9,255 bases of DNA, from contig QIDW01000475.1 of assembly GCA_003230435.1 (NCBI GenBank), positions 1 to 9,255 of the forward strand, written 5' to 3'. This document shows, in pieces, positions 1-7,082 of this stretch. The stretch's first letter is position 1. Each line of letters starts with the position of its first letter. Position numbers and translations under genes: made by a program. This DNA comes from Acidimicrobiia bacterium (GTDB lineage: Bacteria > Actinomycetota > Acidimicrobiia > Spongiisociales > ZC4RG35). The notes below the pieces were generated by a model, which was not told the origin of the DNA, ran no database searches, and saw only the letters and a program-made list of their open reading frames with translations.

Positions 1-1
1 A

Positions 2-1030
2 TCCGTGTTCGTGGACGAAACGGTGGTGAAAGCCACAGAGGAGGATCAGATTGTCCAGATCCGTGGCTCCTCCTTGGGACCAGTGGACAATATGATGGAC
101 CTGTAACCAGCTGGTGTTTCCACAACCGTGGAACCGACATTGCCCACCGTCACGATGATGAACAAGCCTGCGTAACCATCCGGGAATGGTCCGACTGTTC
201 CTTCCCACCCCGACTACGACACTGCCGTCGGTGACCACCGTTTCGAGAACACAGTCACAGGACAGTCTCCTCGCCGTCTCGTTGGGGATGAGAGCACCGG
301 ACCCAAGTTCATGAGCGCCCGGTTCTTCTTTGATCAGCGCATCAAGATCGACGTAGGCGGAGACCTGGGGAGGGGACGTGGTCTGGTCACCGGTAGTGGC
401 ACACACCTCCACCAGCCCATCCGCCATACGTTGGGTATAAGGGTCGAACAGTCCGGTTTGTGGGTCAGGACCGATCCGGTCAGCCCTTTCGCTTATTGCA
501 GTCTCCACGACCTCGAGTTCAGCGTTAGGCAGATGAGCAGTCAGTCTTCCTGATGCTCCGTCCAGGGTGCGTTGTATCCACAAGGCACGCTGCCGGTGAG
601 CTTTCTGTTCGTCCTCGGCGGTGGGAGGGTTCGCCCGCCGTGCGGCCCGGTCCAAAGCAGTATTCGACAATCCGAGAGCTTCTTCGATCAGCCCGGCTTC
701 AGTATCAGCAGTGGCCATACGAGAGATCGCATCGGTCTGATCCAGTGAGAGATCACCGGCCCCAAACCGGGCAGACAACACAGGAAGATCAGAAAGCCGT
801 TTCGCCACCGAAACCAGTTGACGTGCAGTGTCATCACGAACCCGAAGCCGGACAGAAACCCAATCAGACAAAGATCGGGCCCCATCCGACATCCACGACT
901 GGGCCACATCAGCAGCCTGAATCAAAGAACACAACTGGGCGTCGGTAGCGCCCCGCAATCCGCCGAAATGATCGAAACCCCGGTCGATCTCATCCGAAGT
1001 AGCTCGAGACCAATCCATATCATCGAACAT
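2..1030 (-). CDS. DUF222 / HNH endonuclease-like protein (13E12 repeat family), C-terminus cut by window edge
   Basis: The frame is open from an ATG at 1030 to the window edge (343 codons seen); a TAG lies just upstream at 1040-1042, so the N-terminus is complete. Residues about 30-270 resemble the mainly helical DUF222 domain, including an EQKAHRQRALWIQRTLDG stretch near 141-158. Residues about 287-341 form an HNH nuclease: VHHIVHW with H312/H313, DLDN with N327, and GFHHRFVHE with H335/H336. C298, C303 and C332 look like zinc ligands of the treble-clef fold. Key catalytic residues are intact, so the gene need not be dead. Such proteins are common and often multicopy in actinobacteria; their biological role is not well defined, and mobility or DNA cleavage is inferred from the HNH fold. 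No Shine-Dalgarno is visible. An alternative ATG at 1018 has a TANNNT box 7 nt upstream. Only the extreme C-terminus should be missing. Confidence 0.92.
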   Translation of the reverse strand, partial: MFDDMDWSRATSDEIDRGFDHFGGLRGATDAQLCSLIQAADVAQSWMSDGARSLSDWVSVRLRVRDDTARQLVSVAKRLSDLPVLSARFGAGDLSLDQTDAISRMATADTEAGLIEEALGLSNTALDRAARRANPPTAEDEQKAHRQRALWIQRTLDGASGRLTAHLPNAELEVVETAISERADRIGPDPQTGLFDPYTQRMADGLVEVCATTGDQTTSPPQVSAYVDLDALIKEEPGAHELGSGALIPNETARRLSCDCVLETVVTDGSVVVGVGRNSRTIPGWLRRLVHHRDGGQCRFHGCGNTSWLQVHHIVHWSQGGATDLDNLILLCGFHHRFVHEHG

Positions 1031-1031
1031 A
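1026..1031 (-). promoter_or_regulatory. Possible leaderless -10 box for the HNH gene (alternative start at 1018)
   Basis: On the minus strand TATGTT fits TANNNT and is followed by 7 nt and an in-frame ATG at 1018. If it is used, the protein starts five residues... that is, at Met5 of the longer reading from 1030. A single degenerate hexamer is weak evidence, and it overlaps the ATG of the longer reading. Confidence 0.25.
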
Positions 1032-1047
1032 CGTTCGACCTAAGACA

Positions 1048-1073
1048 GATTCAAGGGGTTTGACCCCAGAATC
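1048..1073 (-). terminator. Hairpin between the META lipoprotein gene and the HNH gene; possible terminator
   Basis: The arms GATTC (1048-1052) and GAATC (1069-1073) enclose inner arms GGGG (1055-1058) and CCCC (1064-1067) with a 5-nt loop and a small 2/1 internal bulge. It starts 19 nt beyond the lipoprotein stop and lies before the next gene, the right place to end the menB-menA-lipoprotein transcript. The downstream minus strand is only mildly T-rich, so it is not a textbook intrinsic terminator. Confidence 0.4.
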
Positions 1074-1092
1074 CAAAGAAATCTGAGAAACT

Positions 1093-1842
1093 TCAGGAAT
1101 CGGCCCGATAAATCAGACCTTCGTCACCTGCAACCCAGGTTGTCATCTGATCCCCATCGATCTCGACGCGAAATCCACCTTCCAACGCGCTGATGACCCG
1201 ACTGTCCTGCTCGGCTAGCTCGGCAGGGCAATCGCCATTGGCGGCGAAGTTGTTGAACACCACTTCGGCACCGGACATCTGGTAACTGCCGACGATGGTG
1301 CGGCATCCGGTTGATCCGATCAGCGATCCGTCGGTGAAAAACTCGAGGGTTGCTCTCTCGCCCGACACAGATGAGACGGTATCGCCCTGGATCAAGCCTT
1401 CGAGCACCCAAACAGTCCGTGTCAGCTCCGCCGTCGGCACAGGCTCGAGTTCGCCGAACACCAATTTGACCCGCGATCCGGCCATGACGAGTTTCCCCGC
1501 GATGGTCTCGGCTTCCTCGACATTGAATAGTGCGTTTGTGTAGGCCCGCTCCGACGTCATCACTTCTGCGGGCGAGCACGCCATTTCGGTCATGGAGAAC
1601 TCAGTGATGGAGAAGATTCCCCCGGAGACTTGATAGGTGCCCCCATATCCGTTGCACGCGGCGGTCCCGGTGATCCGATCATCCTCGAGAGTCATGGTGA
1701 CTGGGTGAGAGTCGAGGATGGGCAATGGCTCGTCATCGAACGTCCCAGATTCAAGTTGCCAGGCTCCTTCGATGTCGCCGCCAGAAACAGAGCAAGCAGC
1801 CACAACAAGCCCCAGCACAGCCAACCAGGCGATTCTCCTCAT
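1093..1842 (-). CDS. Lipoprotein with two META (HslJ-like) domains
   Basis: This 249-residue protein opens with a lipoprotein signal: two Arg, a hydrophobic core and lipobox VAAC, with C17 as the lipidated residue. It should be exported and anchored on the outer face of the membrane. Two tandem META-type repeats follow, about residues 24-131 and 140-245. Each has a Trp-Leu opening (GAWQLES, TVWVLEG), a Gly-Cys-rich turn (GTAACNGYGG, GSTGCRTIVG) followed by GxY, and a later Cys (MAC, GDC), which may pair as disulfides. META domains occur in HslJ-like and other secreted proteins; no enzyme activity is established that I can assign. I chose the ATG at 1842 because it gives a compact signal peptide; ATG 1857 (five residues longer) is a real alternative. 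Longer readings into menA are artefacts. The start lies 32 bp (or 17 bp) after the menA stop, so co-transcription is likely. Confidence 0.85.
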   Translation of the reverse strand: MRRIAWLAVLGLVVAACSVSGGDIEGAWQLESGTFDDEPLPILDSHPVTMTLEDDRITGTAACNGYGGTYQVSGGIFSITEFSMTEMACSPAEVMTSERAYTNALFNVEEAETIAGKLVMAGSRVKLVFGELEPVPTAELTRTVWVLEGLIQGDTVSSVSGERATLEFFTDGSLIGSTGCRTIVGSYQMSGAEVVFNNFAANGDCPAELAEQDSRVISALEGGFRVEIDGDQMTTWVAGDEGLIYRADS

Positions 1843-1874
1843 TTCACTATGACGCATCGGCCGCCCATCCGGTT

Positions 1875-2759
1875 TCAAAGGACGATCGCAGCGCCGGCAG
1901 CAAGGACAACCCCGGTCCACAGATGGAGCGACGCAGTGAGTTTCAGTGCCCTTATCAATGCCAATCCGCCTGTCTTGGCATAGACGATTCGAACCGGCCC
2001 GATGGAGAACGGAGCAAGAAGGGCGGCGAACATGGTTGCTTGTGGAGTCCAATCGACCACGGCGAACAGGACGATCAGCAGATAGGACCCGTAGACGAGC
2101 ACAGCGAACAGGGTTCGTGTCCTGTCTCGCCCAAGGATTACGGCGAGCGTTCGCTTTCCAGCTGCCTCGTCAGTCTCGATGTCCCGGAAGTTGTTCACCA
2201 CAAGAATCGCGGTCACCAGCATGCCGACCGGGACAGCCAGGGCCCAGGCGGCCAGTGGGGCGGTCATATCGTGGACATATCGGCTTCCGACGGTGGCAAC
2301 GAGGCCGAAGAAGAAGAAGACTGACATCTCGCCATATCCTCGATACCCGTATGGGATGGGCCCGCCGACGTAGCCGAGCATGCCGACCACCGCCGCCACG
2401 CCGATGACGAGGATCAGTGGGCCGGCGATAAAGGTAAGCGCCACTCCGGCCACAGCGGCGACCCCAACCGCAACCCAGGTAGCGGTCCACATCTGTGTCG
2501 AAGTGATCACGCCAAGTGCCACCATCCGCGGCGGTCCCAACCTGTCTTCGTTGTCGGCCCCACGCTTGGCGTCGGAGGCATCATTGGCGAAGTTGGCTGC
2601 GATTTGGATGGCGAGGGCGCCGATCAGTGCCCAAGCAAAAGCATCGTTTCTTTGAACGCCGTCGCCGTAAGCGAGGCCACCACCCACCAGGACTGGGACG
2701 AGCGCAGCCGGGAGCGTGTGGATACGTGCGGCCGTTTTCCAGGCCTCGAACCTCGTCAC
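1875..2759 (-). CDS. menA: 1,4-dihydroxy-2-naphthoate polyprenyltransferase (menaquinone biosynthesis)
   Basis: MenA transfers a polyprenyl chain from its diphosphate to 1,4-dihydroxy-2-naphthoate, giving demethylmenaquinone. It is an integral membrane protein of the UbiA superfamily. At 294 residues it has the usual length and about eight or nine hydrophobic segments. The first Asp-rich motif is NFANDASDAKRGAD (residues 56-69, with N56, D60, D63, D69), and the second is NNFRDIETDEAAGKRTLAV (189-207, with D193, D197, K202); together they bind Mg2+-diphosphate. The GPPRMVALG stretch at 75-83 and the second motif favour MenA over UbiA or other prenyltransferases. The start is GTG at 2759, 5 bp after the menB stop, with no spare room for another start; translational coupling to menB is likely. 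The META lipoprotein gene follows closely. Confidence 0.95.
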   Translation of the reverse strand: MTRFEAWKTAARIHTLPAALVPVLVGGGLAYGDGVQRNDAFAWALIGALAIQIAANFANDASDAKRGADNEDRLGPPRMVALGVITSTQMWTATWVAVGVAAVAGVALTFIAGPLILVIGVAAVVGMLGYVGGPIPYGYRGYGEMSVFFFFGLVATVGSRYVHDMTAPLAAWALAVPVGMLVTAILVVNNFRDIETDEAAGKRTLAVILGRDRTRTLFAVLVYGSYLLIVLFAVVDWTPQATMFAALLAPFSIGPVRIVYAKTGGLALIRALKLTASLHLWTGVVLAAGAAIVL

Positions 2760-2764
2760 GGCAC

Positions 2765-3664
2765 TTAGTAATGCCAGGGGAACTGTTTGAAGTCGGGATC
2801 CCTCTTCTCGAGGAAGGAGTCCCGACCTTCCTGTGCTTCATCGGTCATGTATCCGAGACGGGTTGCTTCGCCGGCGAAAATCTGTTGGCCGACAAGACCG
2901 TCGTCGATCATGTTGAGGGCGAATTTGAGCATGCGTTGCGACGTCGGACTCTTGGCAACGATCTCGGCCGCCCACTCCAGCGCCACAGTCTCCAGGTCGG
3001 CGTGGGGGATGACTGCGTTGACCATGCCCATCTCGAAGGCCTCCTGTGCCGAGTACTCCCGACCGAGGAAGAAGATCTCCCGGGCCCTCTTCTGTCCCAC
3101 CTGTCTGGCCAGATAGGCCGACCCGTAACCGGCGTCGTAGGAAGCAACATCGGAGTCGGTCTGTTTGAAGATGGCGTGCTCTTCCGAAGCCAGGGTGATG
3201 TCGCATACGACGTGGAGACTGTGCCCGCCACCGACAGCCCAACCGGGAACGACGGCAATAACCACCTTGGGCATGAATCGAATCAGCCTTTGAACCTCGA
3301 GGATGTGAAGACGGCCGACGCGACCCGGATCCACAGTCTCACTGTTCTCCGCATCGGCGTATTTGTACCCATCGCTACCCCTGATCCGCTGATCGCCACC
3401 GGAGCAGAAGGCCCAACGTCCATCTTTCGACGACGGGCCGTTTCCGGTGAGGAGGACGCAGCCGACGTCTGTCGTCTGCCGGGCATGGTCGAGAGCCGTA
3501 TACATCTCGTCGACCGTGTGAGGTCGGAAAGCGTTGCGCACCTCGGGGCGGTTGAAAGCGACACGGACGGCACCGACATTCTTGGCACGGTGATAAGTGA
3601 TGTCGGTGAAGTTGAACCCGGGTACCTCGTCCCAGGCGGAATTGTCATAGATCTCAGAAACCAC
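2765..3664 (-). CDS. menB: 1,4-dihydroxy-2-naphthoyl-CoA synthase (naphthoate synthase)
   Basis: MenB is a cytoplasmic crotonase-fold enzyme that cyclises o-succinylbenzoyl-CoA to 1,4-dihydroxy-2-naphthoyl-CoA. The 299 residues match the M. tuberculosis enzyme as I recall it almost throughout, with a constant 15-residue offset. Visible signatures are FNRPEVRNAFRPHTVDE (37-53), the oxyanion-hole region FCSGGDQRIRG (86-96), GWAVGGGHSLHVVCD (141-155), and active-site S175, D177 and Y272. D170 (in KQTD) occupies the position of the Asp that replaces bicarbonate in type II MenB, so this one should be bicarbonate-independent. I chose GTG 3664 because it gives MVSEIYDNSAW, aligning with the family N-terminus; the frame stays open to 3778 but that extension runs into menE and resembles nothing. 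It heads the menB-menA-lipoprotein unit. Confidence 0.96.
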   Translation of the reverse strand: MVSEIYDNSAWDEVPGFNFTDITYHRAKNVGAVRVAFNRPEVRNAFRPHTVDEMYTALDHARQTTDVGCVLLTGNGPSSKDGRWAFCSGGDQRIRGSDGYKYADAENSETVDPGRVGRLHILEVQRLIRFMPKVVIAVVPGWAVGGGHSLHVVCDITLASEEHAIFKQTDSDVASYDAGYGSAYLARQVGQKRAREIFFLGREYSAQEAFEMGMVNAVIPHADLETVALEWAAEIVAKSPTSQRMLKFALNMIDDGLVGQQIFAGEATRLGYMTDEAQEGRDSFLEKRDPDFKQFPWHY

Positions 3665-3672
3665 GTACCGAG

Positions 3673-3678
3673 AGGATA
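3673..3678 (-). promoter_or_regulatory. Possible -10 box for menB (leaderless type)
   Basis: Minus-strand TATCCT fits TANNNT and ends 8 nt before the menB GTG. No Shine-Dalgarno precedes that GTG, so transcription beginning at or next to the start codon would fit. No good -35 element is visible; any such element would lie near or inside the 5' end of menE. Confidence 0.4.
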
Positions 3679-3683
3679 AGGGG

Positions 3684-3689
3684 CAGAAT
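3684..3689 (+). promoter_or_regulatory. Weak -10-like box for menE
   Basis: CAGAAT lies 7 nt upstream of the menE GTG at 3697. It differs from TANNNT at the first base. The menE start lacks a Shine-Dalgarno, and only 32 bp separate it from menB, so the promoter must be within or across this short gap. Confidence 0.22.
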
Positions 3690-3696
3690 CGCCCCT

Positions 3697-4893
3697 GTGA
3701 TCGAATGGTTGAGTCGCGTGGACCCGGAGAGACCGTTTCTGAGGACGGTCGAGAGGGTCTGGACCTACGGAGAGACATATGACGAGGTCCGGAGCCGAGT
3801 CACTAGTGAAGTGCTCACCCTGCGTCCTGCCCTCGACTCCGACTCTGTGTTCGACTGTTTGGCCGCAATCGCAGGTGGTGGCGGAGTGCTATTGGGACCC
3901 TCCATCGAGGATGCGCCAGAGACCCTTCCCAAGGGGACGGCCCTGGTGGTCTTCACCTCCGGCACCGGCGGGCGCCCCAAAGGCGTTCGGCTGTCTATCG
4001 AGAATCTCGAGGCGGCGTCGGTGGCCTCCACACAACATCTCGGGCACGATCAAACCGACACCTGGCTCCTGGCGATGCCTCTTTATCACGTGGCCGGTGT
4101 ATCCATTCTCATCAGGTCGATCTACGCGGGAGGATCGGTACGTCTACTTCCGAGATTTGATCCCGAGCCATTCTCGGCCGCCTTGCATGCGGACGTGACC
4201 GTGGTTTCGGTGGTGCCGACGATGTTGCACCGACTCCTCGACCACGACCATGGACCGTATGAGGGTTTGCGGGCCGTTCTCGTGGGCGGGGGCCCGATTC
4301 CAGACGGACTGCTCCAAAGGGGTGCGGGGGCCGACCTCCCTGTTCTGCCCAGCTATGGGATGACGGAGACCTTTGGCCAGGTGGCGACCCTGAAACCAGG
4401 ATCACCATTGCAGAGCCGGGCTCATCCTCTCCCCGGAGTTCAGCTCCGCATCGAGTCGGATGGTCGGATAGCGGTAAAAGCCCGGCAAGTGTTCTCCGGG
4501 TATTTGGGAGAGCCTGACCGTGAGGACGATTGGTTTGTCACCAGCGATCTAGGGGAGATCGACTGTGACGGCGCTCTCAAAGTAATCGGGCGGGACGATG
4601 CTGTGATCGTCACCGGTGGCGAGAACGTGGACCCGACCCGGGTGGAGTTGGAGCTGCTGGCTCACCCCGGTGTGGAAGATGCGGTCGTCGTCGGTATTCC
4701 TGACGAGAAGTGGGGCCAGATCGTGGCAGCGGCATACGTGGGCACCGCCTCTGAGCAAGAGTTGGACCTGGCTCTTCGAGATCGGCTACCCAGCTTCATG
4801 GTTCCAAAGCGGTGGCTCGCGGTGGAAAGCATCCCAATGAGCTCTCTTGGCAAGCCAGACCAATCAGGCGCTCGGATTCTCCTGCAGGAGTAG
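3697..4893 (+). CDS. menE: o-succinylbenzoate--CoA ligase (menaquinone biosynthesis)
   Basis: MenE is an adenylate-forming (ANL) enzyme that activates o-succinylbenzoate with ATP and CoA, supplying the substrate of MenB. Core motifs appear in order: P-loop FTSGTGGRPKGV (86-97), MPLYHVAG (127-134), YGMTET (220-225), TSDLGEID (282-289), GRDDAVIVTGGENV (298-311), and C-terminal catalytic Lys K386 in LGKPDQ. At 398 residues it is shorter than the roughly 450-490 of E. coli or Bacillus MenE because the N-terminal part before the P-loop is reduced, as in other actinobacterial versions. The specific MenE assignment rests on the motifs plus adjacency to menB and menA; another acyl-CoA ligase is unlikely. 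The start is GTG 3697. Its 3' end overlaps the convergent MFS gene by 30 bp. Confidence 0.9.
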   Translation: MIEWLSRVDPERPFLRTVERVWTYGETYDEVRSRVTSEVLTLRPALDSDSVFDCLAAIAGGGGVLLGPSIEDAPETLPKGTALVVFTSGTGGRPKGVRLSIENLEAASVASTQHLGHDQTDTWLLAMPLYHVAGVSILIRSIYAGGSVRLLPRFDPEPFSAALHADVTVVSVVPTMLHRLLDHDHGPYEGLRAVLVGGGPIPDGLLQRGAGADLPVLPSYGMTETFGQVATLKPGSPLQSRAHPLPGVQLRIESDGRIAVKARQVFSGYLGEPDREDDWFVTSDLGEIDCDGALKVIGRDDAVIVTGGENVDPTRVELELLAHPGVEDAVVVGIPDEKWGQIVAAAYVGTASEQELDLALRDRLPSFMVPKRWLAVESIPMSSLGKPDQSGARILLQE

Positions 4894-6279
4894 ACCGCCC
4901 TTTCTCTCCTTGGAGAGACCCCACGCGCCGATGACGACGGCCACCACCATGATGGCTGCGGCAACCAGATAGGTGGTCTGGAGCCCAACCACCTGGGCCG
5001 CCGGGTCGGCGGCCGACGCACCCCCGTCGGGCAGTGAGCCGCCGGAGGCTGTCGCGACACTGGCTGCCCACACAGAACCGAGTACGGCAATGCCGGCGAT
5101 CTGGCCCAAGAGACGGGTGAGTGTCAGGATTCCACCCCCAACGCCCATGTACTCAGGAGGGACGGAGCCCATGATCGCGCTGTTGTTGGGCGACTGGAAG
5201 ACTGCGATTCCGATTCCCACCGGAATCACAAGGATCAGATAGTGAGGGATGCTGGTGTCAATCCCGAACGTCTGGAATCCGAGGAAAGTCACTGTCAATA
5301 TCACAAGTCCCGCGAGCGTCAGCGGGCGGATTCCGATTCGATCAGAAAGTGTCCCCGACAATGGGGAGATGACGGCAACCATCAACGGCGCCGCCCCCAG
5401 GAGAAGACCCACTGTTCCGATGTCGAACCCCAGCACCCCTTCTAGATAGAAGGGGAAAAGAAAAAACGTCGCCGAAAGGCTTGCAAATACCAGGAAACCC
5501 GAGAGGACGCTCACGCTGAGCATCGGATCGCGGAACAGGCGAAGCTCCAACATTGGAGAATCGACTCTCAGTTCGACGATCACGAAACCAGCGCCGGCCA
5601 ACACTGCAAACCCGAACGCAGCGAGAATCAGAGGAGAAACGAATCCCCTGTTCTGACCCAGAGTAAGGGCCAGCGATAGGGAGAACAGGGAGGCGCTGAG
5701 CAGGAACGCACCGGCGAAATCGAAACGTTGTCCCGGAGCCGGTGGTGTTCTGGGCACATACCGAATCGCCAGAATAGTTCCGACGATGCCGACAGGCAGG
5801 TTCACGAAGAATATCGCACGCCAGCTAAACGCGGAGATCAGCAGGCCACCTACGACCGGCCCGGTGATGATCCCCAACGAGACCGCCGTGCCGAGCCACC
5901 CCAGCGCCTTGCCCCGCTCGGAGGGCGGGAACGCTTCGACCAGGACGGCCGACCCGAGCGCCAGGATCATCACTGCCCCGAGGGCTTGGACCACTCGGAA
6001 CCCGATCAGCCAACTCACATCGGGAGCAAGCCCACTGAGGACTGACGCAATCGTGAAAACCGAGAAACCGGCGGTGTATAGAGCCTTCTTCCCGATTACA
6101 TCGCCCAACCGTCCCATTCCAAGCGTCAGCGTGGCGATGGTCAGGAGGTAACCGAGCGCTACCCATTGGATGGTGTTGAAAGTCGTATCGAGCTCGTCAA
6201 CCAGCGTCGGGAGAGCAACGTTGACGATCGAAGCGTCGATCGTTGCCAGGAGAATACCCACAGAGACGGTACCCATCAC
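4864..6279 (-). CDS. MFS exporter, DHA2 (14-TM, EmrB/QacA) family
   Basis: A 471-residue integral membrane protein of the drug:H+ antiporter-2 group, which exports hydrophobic compounds using the proton gradient; the substrate cannot be read from sequence. Motif D1 IDASIVNVALP (14-24) is in TM1, motif A GRLGDVIGKK (56-65) in the TM2-3 loop, motif B-like RVVQALGA (95-102) in TM4, and motif C with GPVVGG (140-145) in TM5. FSWRAIFFVNLPVG (151-164) is typical of DHA2. The alternating hydrophobic stretches fit 14 segments. GTG 6279 and ATG 6276 are the only starts before an upstream stop at 6319-6321, giving an unusually short N-terminus before TM1. It lies 113 bp after the O-methyltransferase gene, so it may have its own promoter; the two could form a modify-and-export pair, but this is only inference from adjacency. 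Confidence 0.9.
   Translation of the reverse strand: MMGTVSVGILLATIDASIVNVALPTLVDELDTTFNTIQWVALGYLLTIATLTLGMGRLGDVIGKKALYTAGFSVFTIASVLSGLAPDVSWLIGFRVVQALGAVMILALGSAVLVEAFPPSERGKALGWLGTAVSLGIITGPVVGGLLISAFSWRAIFFVNLPVGIVGTILAIRYVPRTPPAPGQRFDFAGAFLLSASLFSLSLALTLGQNRGFVSPLILAAFGFAVLAGAGFVIVELRVDSPMLELRLFRDPMLSVSVLSGFLVFASLSATFFLFPFYLEGVLGFDIGTVGLLLGAAPLMVAVISPLSGTLSDRIGIRPLTLAGLVILTVTFLGFQTFGIDTSIPHYLILVIPVGIGIAVFQSPNNSAIMGSVPPEYMGVGGGILTLTRLLGQIAGIAVLGSVWAASVATASGGSLPDGGASAADPAAQVVGLQTTYLVAAAIMVVAVVIGAWGLSKERKGGLLLQENPSA
4879..4918 (+). terminator. Two adjacent inverted repeats at the menE end; possible terminator
   Basis: A perfect 12-bp palindrome CTCCTGCAGGAG (4879-4890) abuts the menE stop codon. 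Ten bases beyond that stop begins TCTCTCC-TT-GGAGAGA (4903-4918), which as RNA would fold as a 6-bp stem with a CTTG loop. No T-tract follows, so termination is uncertain. Both lie inside the 3' coding end of the MFS gene and so cannot be its ordinary terminator. Confidence 0.35.
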
Positions 6280-6362
6280 GAACCACTTGGCGCGGTGGCG
6301 GGGTGACGGCCGTGGAACTCAAGCGGAAAGCGTATCCAGAGGTGGGTCGTCGGTACGAATGG

Positions 6363-6385
6363 CGACATATGCCCGGTTGGTGTCG
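6363..6385. promoter_or_regulatory. Short inverted repeat upstream of the MFS gene; weak operator candidate
   Basis: CGACA (6363-6367) and TGTCG (6381-6385) are separated by 13 nt in the 113-bp gap before the exporter gene. Exporter genes are often controlled by a dimeric repressor binding such a repeat, but 5-bp arms arise easily by chance and no regulator gene is in the window. Confidence 0.15.
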
Positions 6386-6392
6386 GTCATTC

Positions 6393-7040
6393 TCAACGAA
6401 CCCTTCTCGCGATGAGCACACCCTCACGCATCGGGGTCACGGTCGATTCGAAGTCCGGGTCGCCGGCGACGAGACGATTGAACTCGTCGGTCCCGTATCC
6501 CTCGTCGATCCAGCCCTGACCGGTGCCGTAGACGTTGTCGGCAACCAACAGACCACCGATCGCGACCATCGGCTTGATGGCAGCGAAGTATTCGACGTAC
6601 TCACTCTTGACGGCATCGATGAACACGAAGTCCAGCGATGCCGGGCCTAGCCGGTCACGTATCTCAGGCAACACATCGAGCGCAGCCCCGCGGACGACTT
6701 CGACCTTGTCGCCGACACCGGCCCGTGCCAACTCCGACTCGGCAAAGTCGGCATGCCGGTCTTCGTACTCGATCGTGATGAGTTTCCCATCGGGCGCCAG
6801 TCCCCGGGCAATCCAGATTCCCGAATACCCGGCAAGTGTGCCTAGCTCCAGAGCCAGGCGACCCGGCGTCAGGGAGACAAGGATCTTCAGGAGCCGTCCG
6901 ACGTCGGCGGAAACAGCGATTTCAGGCAGGCCGGTGGCGACGGCGCGGTCCATCAGAGTGCCCAATTGCTCATCTTCGGTCCCGAAAACCTCTTTGGCGT
7001 ATTCACCAAGGAAAACCCAGCGCTCGGGTGTCATCGTCAT
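6393..7040 (-). CDS. SAM-dependent O-methyltransferase, COMT-like (Methyltransf_3 family)
   Basis: This 215-residue cytoplasmic protein matches the small metal-dependent O-methyltransferases that methylate catechol-like or related hydroxyl groups. The SAM-binding loop is LALELGTLAGYSGIWIARGL (62-81). IEYEDRHADFAE (90-101) carries the acidic residues for the ribose. The probable metal ligands are D142 in FVFIDAVKS and D168/N169 in LLVADNVYGTG. Length is normal (about 210-220). The true substrate is unknown. ATG 7040 is preceded at 6 nt by a TAGCCT box, suggesting a leaderless transcript, so the gene may be independent of arfB 42 bp upstream. ATG 7034 (two residues shorter) is possible but less well placed. 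Confidence 0.9.
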   Translation of the reverse strand: MTMTPERWVFLGEYAKEVFGTEDEQLGTLMDRAVATGLPEIAVSADVGRLLKILVSLTPGRLALELGTLAGYSGIWIARGLAPDGKLITIEYEDRHADFAESELARAGVGDKVEVVRGAALDVLPEIRDRLGPASLDFVFIDAVKSEYVEYFAAIKPMVAIGGLLVADNVYGTGQGWIDEGYGTDEFNRLVAGDPDFESTVTPMREGVLIARRVR

Positions 7041-7046
7041 GGTGCG

Positions 7047-7052
7047 AGGCTA
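7047..7052 (-). promoter_or_regulatory. -10 box for the O-methyltransferase gene (leaderless type)
   Basis: Minus-strand TAGCCT fits TANNNT and is followed by 6 nt and the ATG at 7040, so transcription would begin at the A of the start codon. There is no Shine-Dalgarno at this start. No convincing -35 element is visible. Confidence 0.45.
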
Positions 7053-7082
7053 GGTGATGTCCTGGCGGTTGAGAGCTGACCC

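Noticed and set aside
311..1063. Several plus-strand and one minus-strand open frames of 73-131 codons
   Set aside because: They sit across the DUF222/HNH gene in other frames and show no recognisable domain.
1843..2052. 70-codon N-terminal extension of the META lipoprotein
   Set aside because: It overlaps the end of menA in another frame and would bury the lipoprotein signal peptide.
2516..3679. Plus-strand open frame of 387 codons
   Set aside because: It lies antisense to menB and the start of menA, both of which have unmistakable family motifs; the predicted protein shows no domain and is a shadow of high-G+C coding sequence.
3665..3778. 38-codon N-terminal extension of menB
   Set aside because: It overlaps the 5' end of menE and does not resemble the MenB N-terminus, whereas GTG 3664 aligns well.
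6306..6313. 8-bp palindrome ACGGCCGT upstream of the MFS gene
   Set aside because: Short G+C-rich palindromes are expected by chance at this base composition.
6197..6650. Short open frames across the MFS/O-methyltransferase gap
   Set aside because: Each is mostly antisense to or out of frame with the two real genes; the 113-bp gap itself holds no credible gene.
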